From: Strix aluco
Lineage: Eukaryota; Chordata; Aves; Strigiformes; Strigidae
Direction: 5' to 3'
DNA: 64,000 nucleotides
Assembly (NCBI RefSeq): GCF_031877795.1
Contig: NC_133935.1
Span: forward strand, 49,189,330 to 49,253,329
Shown here piece after piece: positions 39,837-51,800 of this stretch. Under the pieces are notes generated by a model, which saw only the letters and a list, made by a program, of their open reading frames with translations, had not been told where the DNA came from and did not search any database. Position 1 is the stretch's first letter, and each line of letters begins with the position of its first letter. The position numbers and the translations under genes were made by a program.

Positions 39837-39854
39837 ATGCCCGTGCGCTTCAGG
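39837..39854 (+). CDS. MDM1: MDM1 coding exon 1 (residues 1-6)
   Basis: ATG CCC GTG CGC TTC AGG encodes MPVRFR, followed by donor gtgagg (phase 0). The context tccgccATG has the favourable purine at -3. MPVRF is the conserved start of vertebrate MDM1, which fixes the initiation codon although the coding part is only 18 bp. The 5' UTR and transcription start cannot be placed exactly. Confidence 0.93.
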
Positions 39855-42800
39855 GTGAGGCAGTGCGGGGCTGCCCGGGCCACGGCCGCAGCAGGGAGCG
39901 GGCGGGTGTGCGCGCCCCGGTGTGCGCGCCCCGGTGTGCGCGCCCCTGCGGGCCGGGCGCGGCGCGGGCGGGCGGGCCCCGGGCGTGGGGGGGGGCGGAC
40001 GCAGCGGGCCCCTGCAGCCGGCCGGGGGAGGGGGGGCGGCAGGTTCTGGGGTGCCACCGGCGAGGCGGGGAAGGGGAGACCCTTGCGCTAAGGTGCGGCG
40101 GCTAATAAAGACAGAAGGAGTTCAGTCGTGCGGGTGGCAGAGGGTTCAGCCTGCGTCTGTTCCCGAAATGTTATTAACTTCAAGATATAAGTAGGTTTTT
40201 GCATACTTCTTGGTGCATGAAATTGTTCGATGCTGTTTCCTGCTATTTGGAGAGCAACCAACTAGCTTTGCTCTTCGATGGGGGTGGGTTTGGAAGATGC
40301 AGAGCAACCTGCCAGCGTGGCCGAACCCTGCAGTGGCCTTGTTGGTGTTTTTTACCTTGGAGATGTGTCACCAACAGAAGCAGCGAAGCAGGACGTGCAC
40401 CGGTCACTTGACAGACACCTCTCTGTTTGCTGCAGGGGCTGAGTGAATATAAGAGAAACTTCAGATGGAAAACCCCAGAGTTTTGTAGCCCGTCCCAACA
40501 GCAGAAATCCTTGTGGGCAGGACTTCGGTCGGATCAGTTTGGTAAGCGCCCCGGAAAGCTGCCCCTTTGATTGCAAACCCCAGCTCCAGTAAGGCTGTGG
40601 TTTGCTGTGGTTGAGTGCATGGTCACAGTGAACCGGCAGTGTTTGCAGTTTGTGCACTTCATGCAGTTAAAAGTATATTCCTACTCATCATTCAGAATAT
40701 GTTTTTGAATGGCATATTCTTTCTGGCTACACTGAAACCTTCTTTTAATGTTAGTGCTATTTCTATAAAACCTGAAAAATACGGGCTTTCTGACATGCAG
40801 CCTAAGCTGAGTCCCAGATATGAAGCACAGATGCAGGGTGTGTAGAAGGAGGCACAGAGTTACCTGTGGTAAAATTCTGTATTTAAGAGGTGACTAACTT
40901 GGGAAGTTTGATACAAAGTAAAATTGTTATGAAGACTTAACAGGGACAGCTAGCTGAAAAAAAAAGATGAGCGTTAAATGGAAAAGCTTGTAGTACTCTC
41001 GTCTACGAGTTCGGGGTTGTAGACGTTACCATGTCAGGAAAATATGGGGTTGGGAAGTGGAAGACAAAGGAAATAGCATCTAGATTGAAAGGCCCATAGG
41101 GAGTTGAGGAATAGGACTAAGCTGGAGAGTGATGACAACTGCAGTGCTTTGAAAAGGAGCAGTAAAAAATAGGAATTATTGTAGTGGCACAAGACAGATT
41201 AACAAAATTGTGCAATTCAGTGCAACCGCACTATGCAGTCTGTAATGAGTCCGATATATTAATTCCTACAATATGATAAGTGTTCTAAATTGCGGCCTAG
41301 TAATTAAGAACAGACCACTGGGAGTAGGGTTTGTTTTTAATTGAGGTGCTAGACATTCTAATAAATAATTTAATCTTGCTAAAGATTATGCTTTATATCT
41401 ATTACTGCTTTCTTCCATTACTGCAAAATAGGTATTTCTTTAACCTCGCTTTCCTTAGCACACGACTCTGTGTACCTGTATTGAAAAGTATAACTTCCAC
41501 GAATTCTGAAACAGCCAAACATCCAAACACATAAACTTCTTTAAAAAATTGTAACCTATGCTTCTTTTCCAGTCAAACTAAACTGCAAATTTTGCAAGAG
41601 TTGCAGTACGGTAGTGAGTTATTGCTAGTACAGCAGGTTCTCCTCCTCCTCGCGTTTTAGCAGTGTTTTTGTGCGTACTTGGGTGTAGTTTTCCAATGTC
41701 TTTGCATTTTCACTCCCACCATTTTTCTGGCCATTTAACCATCTACATCTTCAAATGTCACTCTTGACACCTCATGGGATTTGCAGATTGTAATTGATAA
41801 TTCATTTATGGTTCTTCCTGTTGAAACATAGTTGGCAGTTTTAAGAATGACTTGGAACATCACCACAAAAAATTAACAGCTGCAGGTGGTCTGAGTTCCT
41901 TCCTGCTACTAATTCCTTACTGGAATTATTTCCTACCACCTGTATGTGTAGGCAGCTATGCAGACATTTTGTATACCTTTCACTATAGGTTGTTCTCTCT
42001 TTCTACGTTGCTTTTTCATGAGAGAGGAGTTTCTCCTAGAAAGTGTTTCTTTCAGCCAGTTAGGGGCCTTCACTGGCTTTTCTGTTGCAGTTGAGCTCTT
42101 TGCAGTTGAATTATGATTTCCTGCTTTAAATGTGTTCAGTCATTCAATCCTCCTCTTAAAATGGTGGGATAATTTTATTTTTATCTGCAATTCTTTCAAA
42201 TAACTTGATACCTGGTTTTGTTACATAGTCTTTTTACAATTTTGGAAATGCTTTTGCGTTCTTGCTGTAAAAAGTCACCAGCTATATGAGGTGGTTTTAA
42301 ATCACAGTTATATTAGATGGATAGGGATCTGTCACTGTCCTGTCTCAGTTGGTGAGAACCTGTTCAGCAAGGTGTATTGTCCATGTGTAATGAGAAGTGT
42401 TTGTGGCATACTCTTATTGCTGCAGGTTGGTTATTCTATATCTGTGTTAACCACGTTCTTCTCACTGGCTGTGTTAATTTTGTTATTGTTGTTCAACTCC
42501 TAGAGTCAACTTGCAAAAGATTATCTTGTGGCCATATTTGCTTTGTAGGATTTTAGCCAACATAGTCCTGGAGCACCATGTTCCTGTCTAGTGGAAAGGA
42601 AAGGCATTCGCAGAGAGGAAAGAAGACAGAATTTTACAGCCGTGCCCATAATTCTTAGGCTCAAATAAAATAGTTTTTTCTAATAATCAGTTGTATGATA
42701 AACTTTCAGTTTATTCTTGTAATAGAATGATCTTATGTCTTCAACAGAATGTTTTTGTTAAACCTGATACATCTTTTACAGGAATCACCAGAGAACCAAA

Positions 42801-45800
42801 CTTCATTTCCAAGAGAAGGGTACCTTACCGTAATCCACAGATTGCAAAGTCCTTTGAATGGACAACAGATTGTGATTTGAATGACCCACTTGAAACTGAA
42901 GCTCTTAGGACTGCAGAGCTGCACACAGACCACAACAACAATGATGTGAATCTGGAAAAAATCGAAGTGCCAGAAGGACCCAGACTCCCCCCAAAAGTTC
43001 AGTCACATTCAGTGGATTCTAGAGGTGAAATAGCTCTTGCCTTTGCAGAAAACAACATGAAGAGATCACCCTCTGCAGCTCCACTAAATCAAAATGAAGC
43101 ATTTTCATCTTCAAAAAAGGAATTGGAGAAAATGGGTAACGGGGTAAGAGAAGATTTTTTTTTTTTTTAATTGACCAGTATAAAATTCCTAATCTGATAC
43201 TTACAGTAATGTAATGCACATACACCAATCTCTGTTGTTTTAACTCTTTCCTTAGTTCTGTATTTTGATATTCTATGTTGTAGCTTCTGTGTTGAGAGAA
43301 CAGTATTTTGAGACCAGACTTTGGTTCCGCTTAGGTTAATAGGGATTTGCCCTTTGTGTGCCATCACTACTGATTTCAGTTAAACAAGGATTTAGCCAAT
43401 AATGCATACACATTTTGGGGTTCTTGGCTATAATGAGAAAATGTACTTTGCATTCATTTAATTCATACAACTGAAAACCAAACTGCTGGTTTGAAAGTGT
43501 ACATTGAAAGGTATCTGACTTGCAAAACATTGTAGAAAAGGGAAGAATCAGTTATTTTTTTCTTTTTTATGTTGTCAGCTTCACAGAGTCCTTCAGAGGA
43601 AAGCAGGCATGAATATTTCACGTTTAAATACTTTCCCCAGAAGTTCTGAATATCAAAGTCAATTTGTTTGGAAGAGTCCTCATGAAAGGTCACCAATACT
43701 TGCAGCTGAACAGGTAACTTTAAAGAATCCAAAAAGTAAATGAATACTTTCTTTTATGTATCAGCAAAGTCGCTTACCTTCCAAGATTTCCTTTCTTCGT
43801 CTTTTGGCAGGGGAACAACAAACTGGAATGTTCTTACATGATTTTATTTTTTTTTCTCTCTCAATATACAAGAGTGCTGTATAATTAGATTTGTTTCCCT
43901 GTGATTCTTTATTGTAGTCAGGTCTAATTACTTGTTCTCCTTATGCCTGGTTGTATTCTGTCCTTTCTAACAGGACCATTTCCTTGTTTGCATTAGTTTA
44001 CCTTAGTAGCTCTAAGGTCCTACTCAATGTTACCCGTCATTTTTATGATTTTTATGTTATCTAATATATAGCTAATCAACAGAGAAATGTTCAAGTGTTC
44101 TGTATTGTAACAACATGTCTTGCCACTGAAATCGTTCAGGTTTCACTATTTATTCTCATGGTATTTTATGGGTTACCACAGTTTCTTAATTCTCAGTCTC
44201 CATCTCTGTGCACTTACATTTCTAAGCCCTAAAATGCATCTCTCTAGGGTTTTTTCTTTCATGAGAACTGCTTATATTTAGAAGTGGAGTCTTCTGATTT
44301 TAAGATATTCTTGTGGCATTTTAATACATCTCATGAGTTTTTGGACTTAGTAGGATTGGAAATGCTGTTATTTCTAACCAGGCCACAAAGAGTATCTCTG
44401 ATTGTGAGACTGCTTTGTGTTTTCAATTCATTGTTACTGGGATCAGGCCGTAGGAGACTCAGTCCACCTTTTGGCATTTTACAGTAGGCACTTCTGCTTT
44501 TATTTTGTCTTCTGTTTCTTCACTAGGAGCATACATGTTAATGGGGTTACTACAGGTGGTGCGCTCTGTTTTTACCCACAGGTAGCAGACTTGTTTGGTA
44601 ACAGCTTTCAGAGGCAATAAATGTTGGTAACTAGGATCAGTCACTATCCTGTCTTTTTCTGTTGGAATACAAAGCAGGTGGACTTACTGTGAGATATCTG
44701 TTCCCCAGCATTCCCTTATCCAAGGAGAACTCACTGGAATGCATGGCAATAGTGTAGAAGCCAAAGGACCATTTGAGGAAGAGGCAGGTCCCAAAAAGTC
44801 ATCTTACAGAAAATTTCATAGAGAATTCCATTTGATTCTATTAGAAATCAGTTTGATAATTTAATTATTGGTGCTTGTGAACATCGTGCTATTTCAGAAG
44901 AAACACTGTGAAATCTAAAATAACAAACTTTTTTTCACAGCTTACAGAGTAAGAAGCTGTAAGTTTGTAGGCATTATAAACCCTTAGATAAATAGAACTT
45001 AGAGAAAATCTAAATATGTATAATTGTTTGCAGGTTCTAAATTTAAGATTAGAATTCCATGATAAAAATTATACATATTAACAAACCGATACTCTTTTGA
45101 TTGCTATTGATATGATGGAGTGAATACTGAATAATGACACTATCTTTTATCTTTCCCTCGAAGAGATTCTGTGAAAATGTAGGTTATCCAAGTTAGGTTA
45201 CAACCCAGGCTTAAAGTCTCATGGCTTAAAGTCTCATAGCAAAGCTGAGGAAGATGTATGCTTGTGACATATGACATGGTTTTTTAATTCAGCACCCCAT
45301 GAGGAGATGATACCTGACCACATATTAGGCAAATTCTCTACTTTGGTTTATAATACAGTATTGTTTGGAAAATAGTGGATAGCTCAAATTACCCAAGTCC
45401 TAAGCATCTGGTTCTAAAGCACAGAACAGTTGTCTGTTACTTGTGGACTGGACATGTACTGTGGACTCATAGGGAAGTTTTAAAAAAACTGATCCTGCAT
45501 ACAACTCTGAAGGTGAACTGTCTTCCCAAATAACCAAAACCTCTGTTAGTGATTTTCATTAAGAATAGCGTTTGGCCACAGGTTTAACTGTGTCTGACTT
45601 GGTCACTTTTAAATGTATTTTTATCAGATGAAGTTTCTCTTCAATTTGTCCTAGAAGTTAATTAATCTGCACATGCTGTATTTGTACACATGGCCATCTC
45701 TCTGCTTATATGTGAGTGTATTTGCATGAAATGGTTAACTGATTTTGAAAATTTAGCCTTAAGGTAAGCAAATCACACTCTTTTTTGTTTTCTTTCCCTC

Positions 45801-48800
45801 CAAGGTTATTTGCAACACAGGTAAATCCATACCTCCGTTTAAATCTCCTGCAATTACTTCTGAAACTGCATATGAGGGAAATTTCAAAGGGTCTCCTCCT
45901 GTTAAGAGTCCACAAGAGAGAGGTGGTTCAGAAGAGAAAGAATTTCTGGTTTGTGAACAAGTTTCCTTAAAAGAAAGGCATTAGTATACTTCTGTAATTT
46001 TGATTGTTCTTTTCTATAATGCGTGGGTGGGTTTATTTTGAAAATTTTTAGTTATGTTTTTAGAGCTGTTGCTAATGTCACTGGACTCAATCAGTGGTTT
46101 TGCTATAAAAGACTGAAAATAACACTGTACAGCTCTGTTTGCTCTTAGGGGTTTCTGTAATGGGTTCTGTAGTTTCTGTAGTGCATTTGTTCAATTTACA
46201 ATGACATTTTAAGTGTGTTTTTCCTGTCACCTTAATTTATGAGTTTTCAAGTGGGTTCTTCCTTTTTTTTTTTAAATTGAAACTGGTTTTAGTCATTAGG
46301 ATAGTTTCTGAAATCTAAATCTCTGATTTATACTCCGATTGGTACCAGTGTAGTCTCTTGGTATGCAAGAGGGCTGGATGAGAGGTCTGGAACTTTTTTG
46401 ATCTCATAAATCAGACATAGTGTGAACTAGAAAAAAAGTATTTTGATGCATGGAAGATGCCACAGTTAGAACTGATTTTCACTCAACAGTTTAATTTGAA
46501 GAAACATGGAGGAAGGGTTACAATTCATTTGCCTTTGCCTTGATAAGTTGAAAGGTAAATGTATTTAGCACAGCACTGTAACAGGACATTGTGTAGCCTA
46601 TGTAGGCTCTGTTACTCAGTTCAAAACATTAAAATGTCTTTTATGAAAGTAATTTGGCTGTCTGAGGCCTTGCATTTCCTTGTCTTGCTGTTGGCTTGGA
46701 CAGACAAGTGGACTTTTAGGAAACATGGCTATGGCCGTTTTACCAGATACATTAAATGAAAAGGAATTGTTTCAGACTGATACCTTCTAAAAATAGGTGA
46801 GAACAATTTAGACTGCATGACAGCTAACCTATTTTGCAAGGTGGACATATGAATGAATATTTTTGTAGCAAGCTGTCAAGTGTAGTGTTGTCTAAATGCC
46901 TGCAGGCTAGCTAACCATCCTTCAGATAAAGGACCACGTGAGTCTCTTCAGTACCCATCTCTGTTCCTTGATAAAAACAGAAAGAGCCATTGTCAGACAC
47001 ATGTTCACTAGGACCATTACTGAGCAAAACGCATACTTAACATGGAGTCCCTGTTGCTCAGTTTAAGCTGTTGGTACTTTTGAGGTTCTTAGAGATGATT
47101 GCTGGCTTGGAGGCTTTATAATTTAAAATTCAGACCTGCCCAGTGCGTTAAATCTCATCTGAGAGTGAGGAATTTTATGTCCTCTTTTGCTTCTCTTAGC
47201 AGATGTGAAGAAAGCTTGAAAGGCATGAGGCTTTCAGGAAGCATTTATTTGTTTTTAATATTGAAAATTCAGTTTATGTTTTCCCGAGAGAGCTAATAAA
47301 GTGAAGGAAGAGAAGGAAAATTTGGTGAAGGTGTCTAAAACACTTTTTGTTTATACTGGTATCTCTTCTCTGAAGAGTATCTTGAAAAAGTTTTGGTGAA
47401 CTTCTTTTTTGCTTTCCTTTTTCTTTTTTTTTCCTTGAATCTGAACAATATCTGTGAAGAACTCTAGCAGAATCAGAAATCATGCATGAGATTTCTGAGA
47501 GGATAAAATAAGCAGGAAAAAAAAATTTTTTTGAGAACTGGATGAGTCAATCTGACCCTTTATAAACCAGCATGGCAACAAATTAAAAATTTGCCTTTTG
47601 GTTTATTATCAATTGGTTTATCTTGCTTGACTATAAAGCTAAGAGGTTTTTTTTATTTATTACAAATTCCAGAAATACATGTTAAGTCTTACACAACTCA
47701 GGTTAGAATGTACAGATATTGTATTATTTTATTTCTGTGTTTCACGTTGAATTCATTTTGTAAAGTGTACAAAATAGATCCTCTAACTAACTGAATGTTG
47801 CACTCAGAATCTTAGCTTTGGCACTTTTCTAGTTTATTTTTGTATTAACAAAGGAATGTAATATTCTTGTTTGTATTAAATATGCAAAACAGTTAACATT
47901 AAAATTAACTTTGCAGAAGCTTGATGTCAAAAGGAATATGAGGGTTTTCAGATTGTTAGCTAATGTGGTATTTTTAAAATTATCTTTGCCTTAGAGTAAG
48001 AGGGAAGAACCGTTTCAAAAGCCAGCAGAAGATGCAGCAAAACAAGGGAAATCAGAACAGAAACATCCTAAACAAAAAAATAAGCAACATATCAGTCCAA
48101 AGCCCCTCTCTTTACATACAAGCCGTGGGTATGTATAAAATAGGAAAACATAGCCTAGTGAATAGTACAGCAGCCTAATATTTAGAATGGCGGATGATGG
48201 ACCTTTAATCACGCTGTCCTGCAGTTGCAGGGGCAAATGCCCCCTTGCAGTGCTGGGACTGAGCTTCCTGTGGGTACATCTAAACCTGGTGTTAATTTCT
48301 ATCCCCTTCTCTGGTCAGCGGAAGTGGAAGCTTTGTAACTATACTTGTTCAACTGAACCTTCTGATGCAATAATAATAATACTATTTAACATAAATGAAA
48401 TTAAATTGGTGCAGTGCTGCTACTAAACTAAGCTTTCAGTGAATGCTTTGGAAGTTGTAGTCACCTCTCAAACTGATCTGCTGTGGTTGCTCCATGTCTT
48501 AGAACTGTGATGATTGTACTTGATGTCTGCTTTTTCTAGTCTGCACCACCTTCTGTCCCAGAGTAGCAAAACCAAACAAACAGGTAAAGGGAAATAAATT
48601 TGTCCCATTTAGGGTAATCTGACAGGCATGGAAATTAAATGAAATTGTATGCTACTGAGGGCTATTCAAGTATCTTTTTCTTCCACCACATACCTGCATT
48701 GCAGGAACTGCTCATGTTTCCATTTTCTACACATCTGAGATATGCCAGGAGAAATAAAAGTCTGGAATGGATATAGGTTTTAGAATGCATGAATTAATCC

Positions 48801-51800
48801 ATTTCTGCTGTCTTTGTGCTTAGTGTATGTCCCAGTGATTGCTTTCATTCACATGACTTTCTGGCAGTGTTAAGGCATTAGATTAAAGATGGGAGAGGAG
48901 ACTTACCTAGGTCTGAATGCTCTTGGATATTGGGAGATAATTACAAAATGATCACCCAAAATACTATGAAATAAAATTGCTTTATGAAAAAGTGAGTCGA
49001 TATAGTGTAGTTAAAACCTTTAACTCTGGTTTTCATAGCTCTTTGATGTAGTAGATTGTAGTAAGTTTTGCAGTGAGTAGTGTGTAAAATTCTTGATCAT
49101 TTGCTATGACTTTTTTCATTTAAGGACAAATTTCTACCTCTTATGCCTTCAGTGTCGTAGCACAAGTCAAAAGTTTCCAAAACAGTCACTGGACAAATAA
49201 CTATCAAAATGTGCAAGTGACAGGACTGTCACTTTGTATGCAACCTGCATTGCATAGCCTTCTTTTGCAGCAGAGTGACTGGGATCAAGGCACAGCAGTG
49301 ATGTGTTTTTTGAGCTAATCCATTAGTTTTGCAACTAAAACTGAAGGAATTCTGTTAGTTTCAGAGAAAGGGACATACGGAAAGAAATTTTTAATATAAA
49401 GGAATTTTTTGCCTTGGTATTTTTTCTTTTTACAAGGTGCATTTTATTCTCTGACTTCAGGCTTTTATGATCTGTTTCTGAAAAAGGGCTGAAAAAGAGG
49501 ACTTTTTCACCAGTGGTGAATATATGAAAATCAAGTTAGTAATGTTCTGAACCGAGACTAAAACCAAAAGCCTCTTGAGATTTAAGCTAATAAATCCACA
49601 GTTCAATGCTGAAGGACTCGAAATATTGCTTATCGTGCTTTAGGTTAGAAGATGTTAATTTTTCTGTGTGTATGTGTGGCAGAAGGGAAAATAAATCCAT
49701 CCTTTCGAGTACTGAGGCCTTTTGAAGATCAAAGCCAGTAGGACATCGTTAGATGAATTATACTGGCTGTTGTTCTGGTAGTTGGATGTTTCTAGCCTCA
49801 ACAATTCACCCCACCCATATGGTCCATTTTGCATTGAAGGAATTGAGGCTTATGTGTGTATTATGTTCTGCTGATCTGGCTGTCAGGGCAAAAGCTGCTG
49901 GCAAAACATTGGGAGGAAAAACCAACAGGAGTAACTACTTGAAGAGCCACCAGCTGTGAATGAGCTTTTTCACAGCTTTCCTAGTTGTCTTGGTGTGGAC
50001 GAGCTGTGTTTCAAAGCATGCGTTTTTCACCTCTCAGCCTGGCATTTAAGTGCAAGTATACTTATGATTGTTGATACAACTTTAAAAGTGCTCTTAAAGA
50101 ATATTCTGGATATCGCTTTACTCTGTCTTTTTCCCCTCTCCTCATTCTTGATTTCTTAGGAAGATGAACACTGAATATAGGTCAAAATTTTTGTCTCCAG
50201 CCCAGTATTTCTACAAAGATGGAGTTTGGTCTCGTATCAGGAGTAAAATTCCCAACCAGGTGAGTATTCTTAAAAAATCTGAAGCCTGAGTATGCTTTGT
50301 ATTTTGATTTTTTTAATGCAAAAAACTTTGGTTTGTGGTGTTTATAAGATACAGTTTTGAGATTGTAATGCTAATGACTCAAGCTCCAAAGGTGAGTATA
50401 CAAAAGAAGATTAGGTTCTGACAAGCCAGTATAATACATAGTAAGAAAAAGAAAAGAGACAGTGTGACTTAGAGAATGTGTTAATGTGACATGCAGAGTG
50501 AGGGAGGAGTTCTGTTTCCCTTACAAATCAGAATCATCCAGAGCAATCTCTTGGAGCAGATAACTGTAGTGTTGATGTTCAGCCCAATTGTAACAAGCAT
50601 AAGTTTTCAAAATGTAGGATTAGATGATAGGAGATTCCAAAGGAATAAAAGGTAAAGGTCAACATATGTATCAGCCTAGGTCAACTTGATGGTCAAGACC
50701 AGTTTATTAGCTTGCCATGCTGAATCTGTTCAAAGCAGTCAGCTGAATTCAGTCATACACAACACAAAATTCAGAGCTTCTCTTGCAAGTTTCAGCCAAT
50801 CTTAAGTATTTTCATGTAGTTCATTCAGTAACTGTGATCAGTATTATACTCTATAGGAGTTTGTTTGACAGCACTCTGAAAATGCTGAACAGCTTCAGGA
50901 CCATAGGATTTCTGAGCAGGATTATTGAGTATGGTTTCCTGAACTAGTCAAGTAAATCAAAACTGTTATCAGTGTGGTGAGAAACTGCTAGAGCTAGTTC
51001 TGCAACTACCAGATTTCACTGAAGTCACTCTGGCTTCTCCCAGCTGATAGAGGGAGCCTTCATGAGACACTCTGTGTTGCTAAATGTGTGGCAGATACTT
51101 GGAAATGTGAGTTTCCTCATCAGCTGAGACCAAGCTGATGGGGAAGACAGAACTGGAGCGGATGGCTCTAGGGTGGTAGGCTTTGAGATTGTGGAAATAA
51201 CATTCTCTGGGAATTGCAGGAGTAGTGTGGTAGCATTCAGTTTTATGTTTTCTCACTGGACTTGATCTAGAAAGTAATTTTATTTCTCTTCTTAAGCAAA
51301 AAGAAATAGATGTTGAAAATATATGAAATAATGAGAACTAGGTCTCAAAGTTTAAAGTATGTTATAGTTTGAGATAATTCATAATCAGATTTTGTGTATG
51401 CATGATTGAGATAATCTGTTCTGTGAAAACAACCTCATGAGGATTGTTAGAGGACTAAAAGCAAGCAGTATTTTTATTCTTTATATGTATTAATATATGC
51501 ATTAGACTTAGTCTTACCATCACTAAGGCCATAGAATAATCTAAACTATTGCATGCAACCCAACTGTAAGCAGTATACAGAATGTTTCCGTAGAGTATTA
51601 TGTCATTTTTCTGGCATGTAAGGCTTTCGTCTGGAGACTGGATGTTGCATCAGTAGTGTTCAAAACAGTCAGGAGCAATGCTTAGCTTCAAGAGCAACTG
51701 ACTGGTAGGCAAGTAAAGGGAAGGGAACGGGTTGCCTTGAGTAGGTTGTGTTTGCGGCACAGCCAGCTGAGGTGAGTCACTGCAGTAGAGTCAAGGGGAA

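Larger units (their letters stand above)
39395..40135. promoter_or_regulatory. MDM1: CpG island over MDM1 promoter, exon 1 and intron 1
   Basis: GC content and CpG frequency rise abruptly here compared with the CpG-poor flanks. The island covers the sequence upstream of the ATG, exon 1 and roughly 280 bp of intron 1. No TATA box is placed at a plausible distance, so this looks like a TATA-less, broadly initiating housekeeping-type promoter. It contains a 53-bp tandem duplication, NRF1-like and YY1-like words, a near-consensus X-box, and G-rich tracts. Its composition opens a 208-codon frame on the - strand and several on +. These are GC artefacts, not genes. Confidence 0.85.
39855..40435 (+). 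other. MDM1: MDM1 intron 1
   Basis: This 581-bp intron runs from donor gtgagg to acceptor tttgctgcag. Its first part is still CpG island, with a 14-bp tandem repeat and G-quadruplex-capable tracts. The rest is ordinary sequence with nothing else recognised. Confidence 0.9.

Noticed and set aside
39431-40057. 208-codon open frame on the - strand across the MDM1 promoter, and overlapping frames on +
   Set aside because: It lies in a CpG island where stop codons are rare. The product is Pro/Arg/Ala/Gly low complexity with no domain, and it overlaps the MDM1 start and a tandem duplication.
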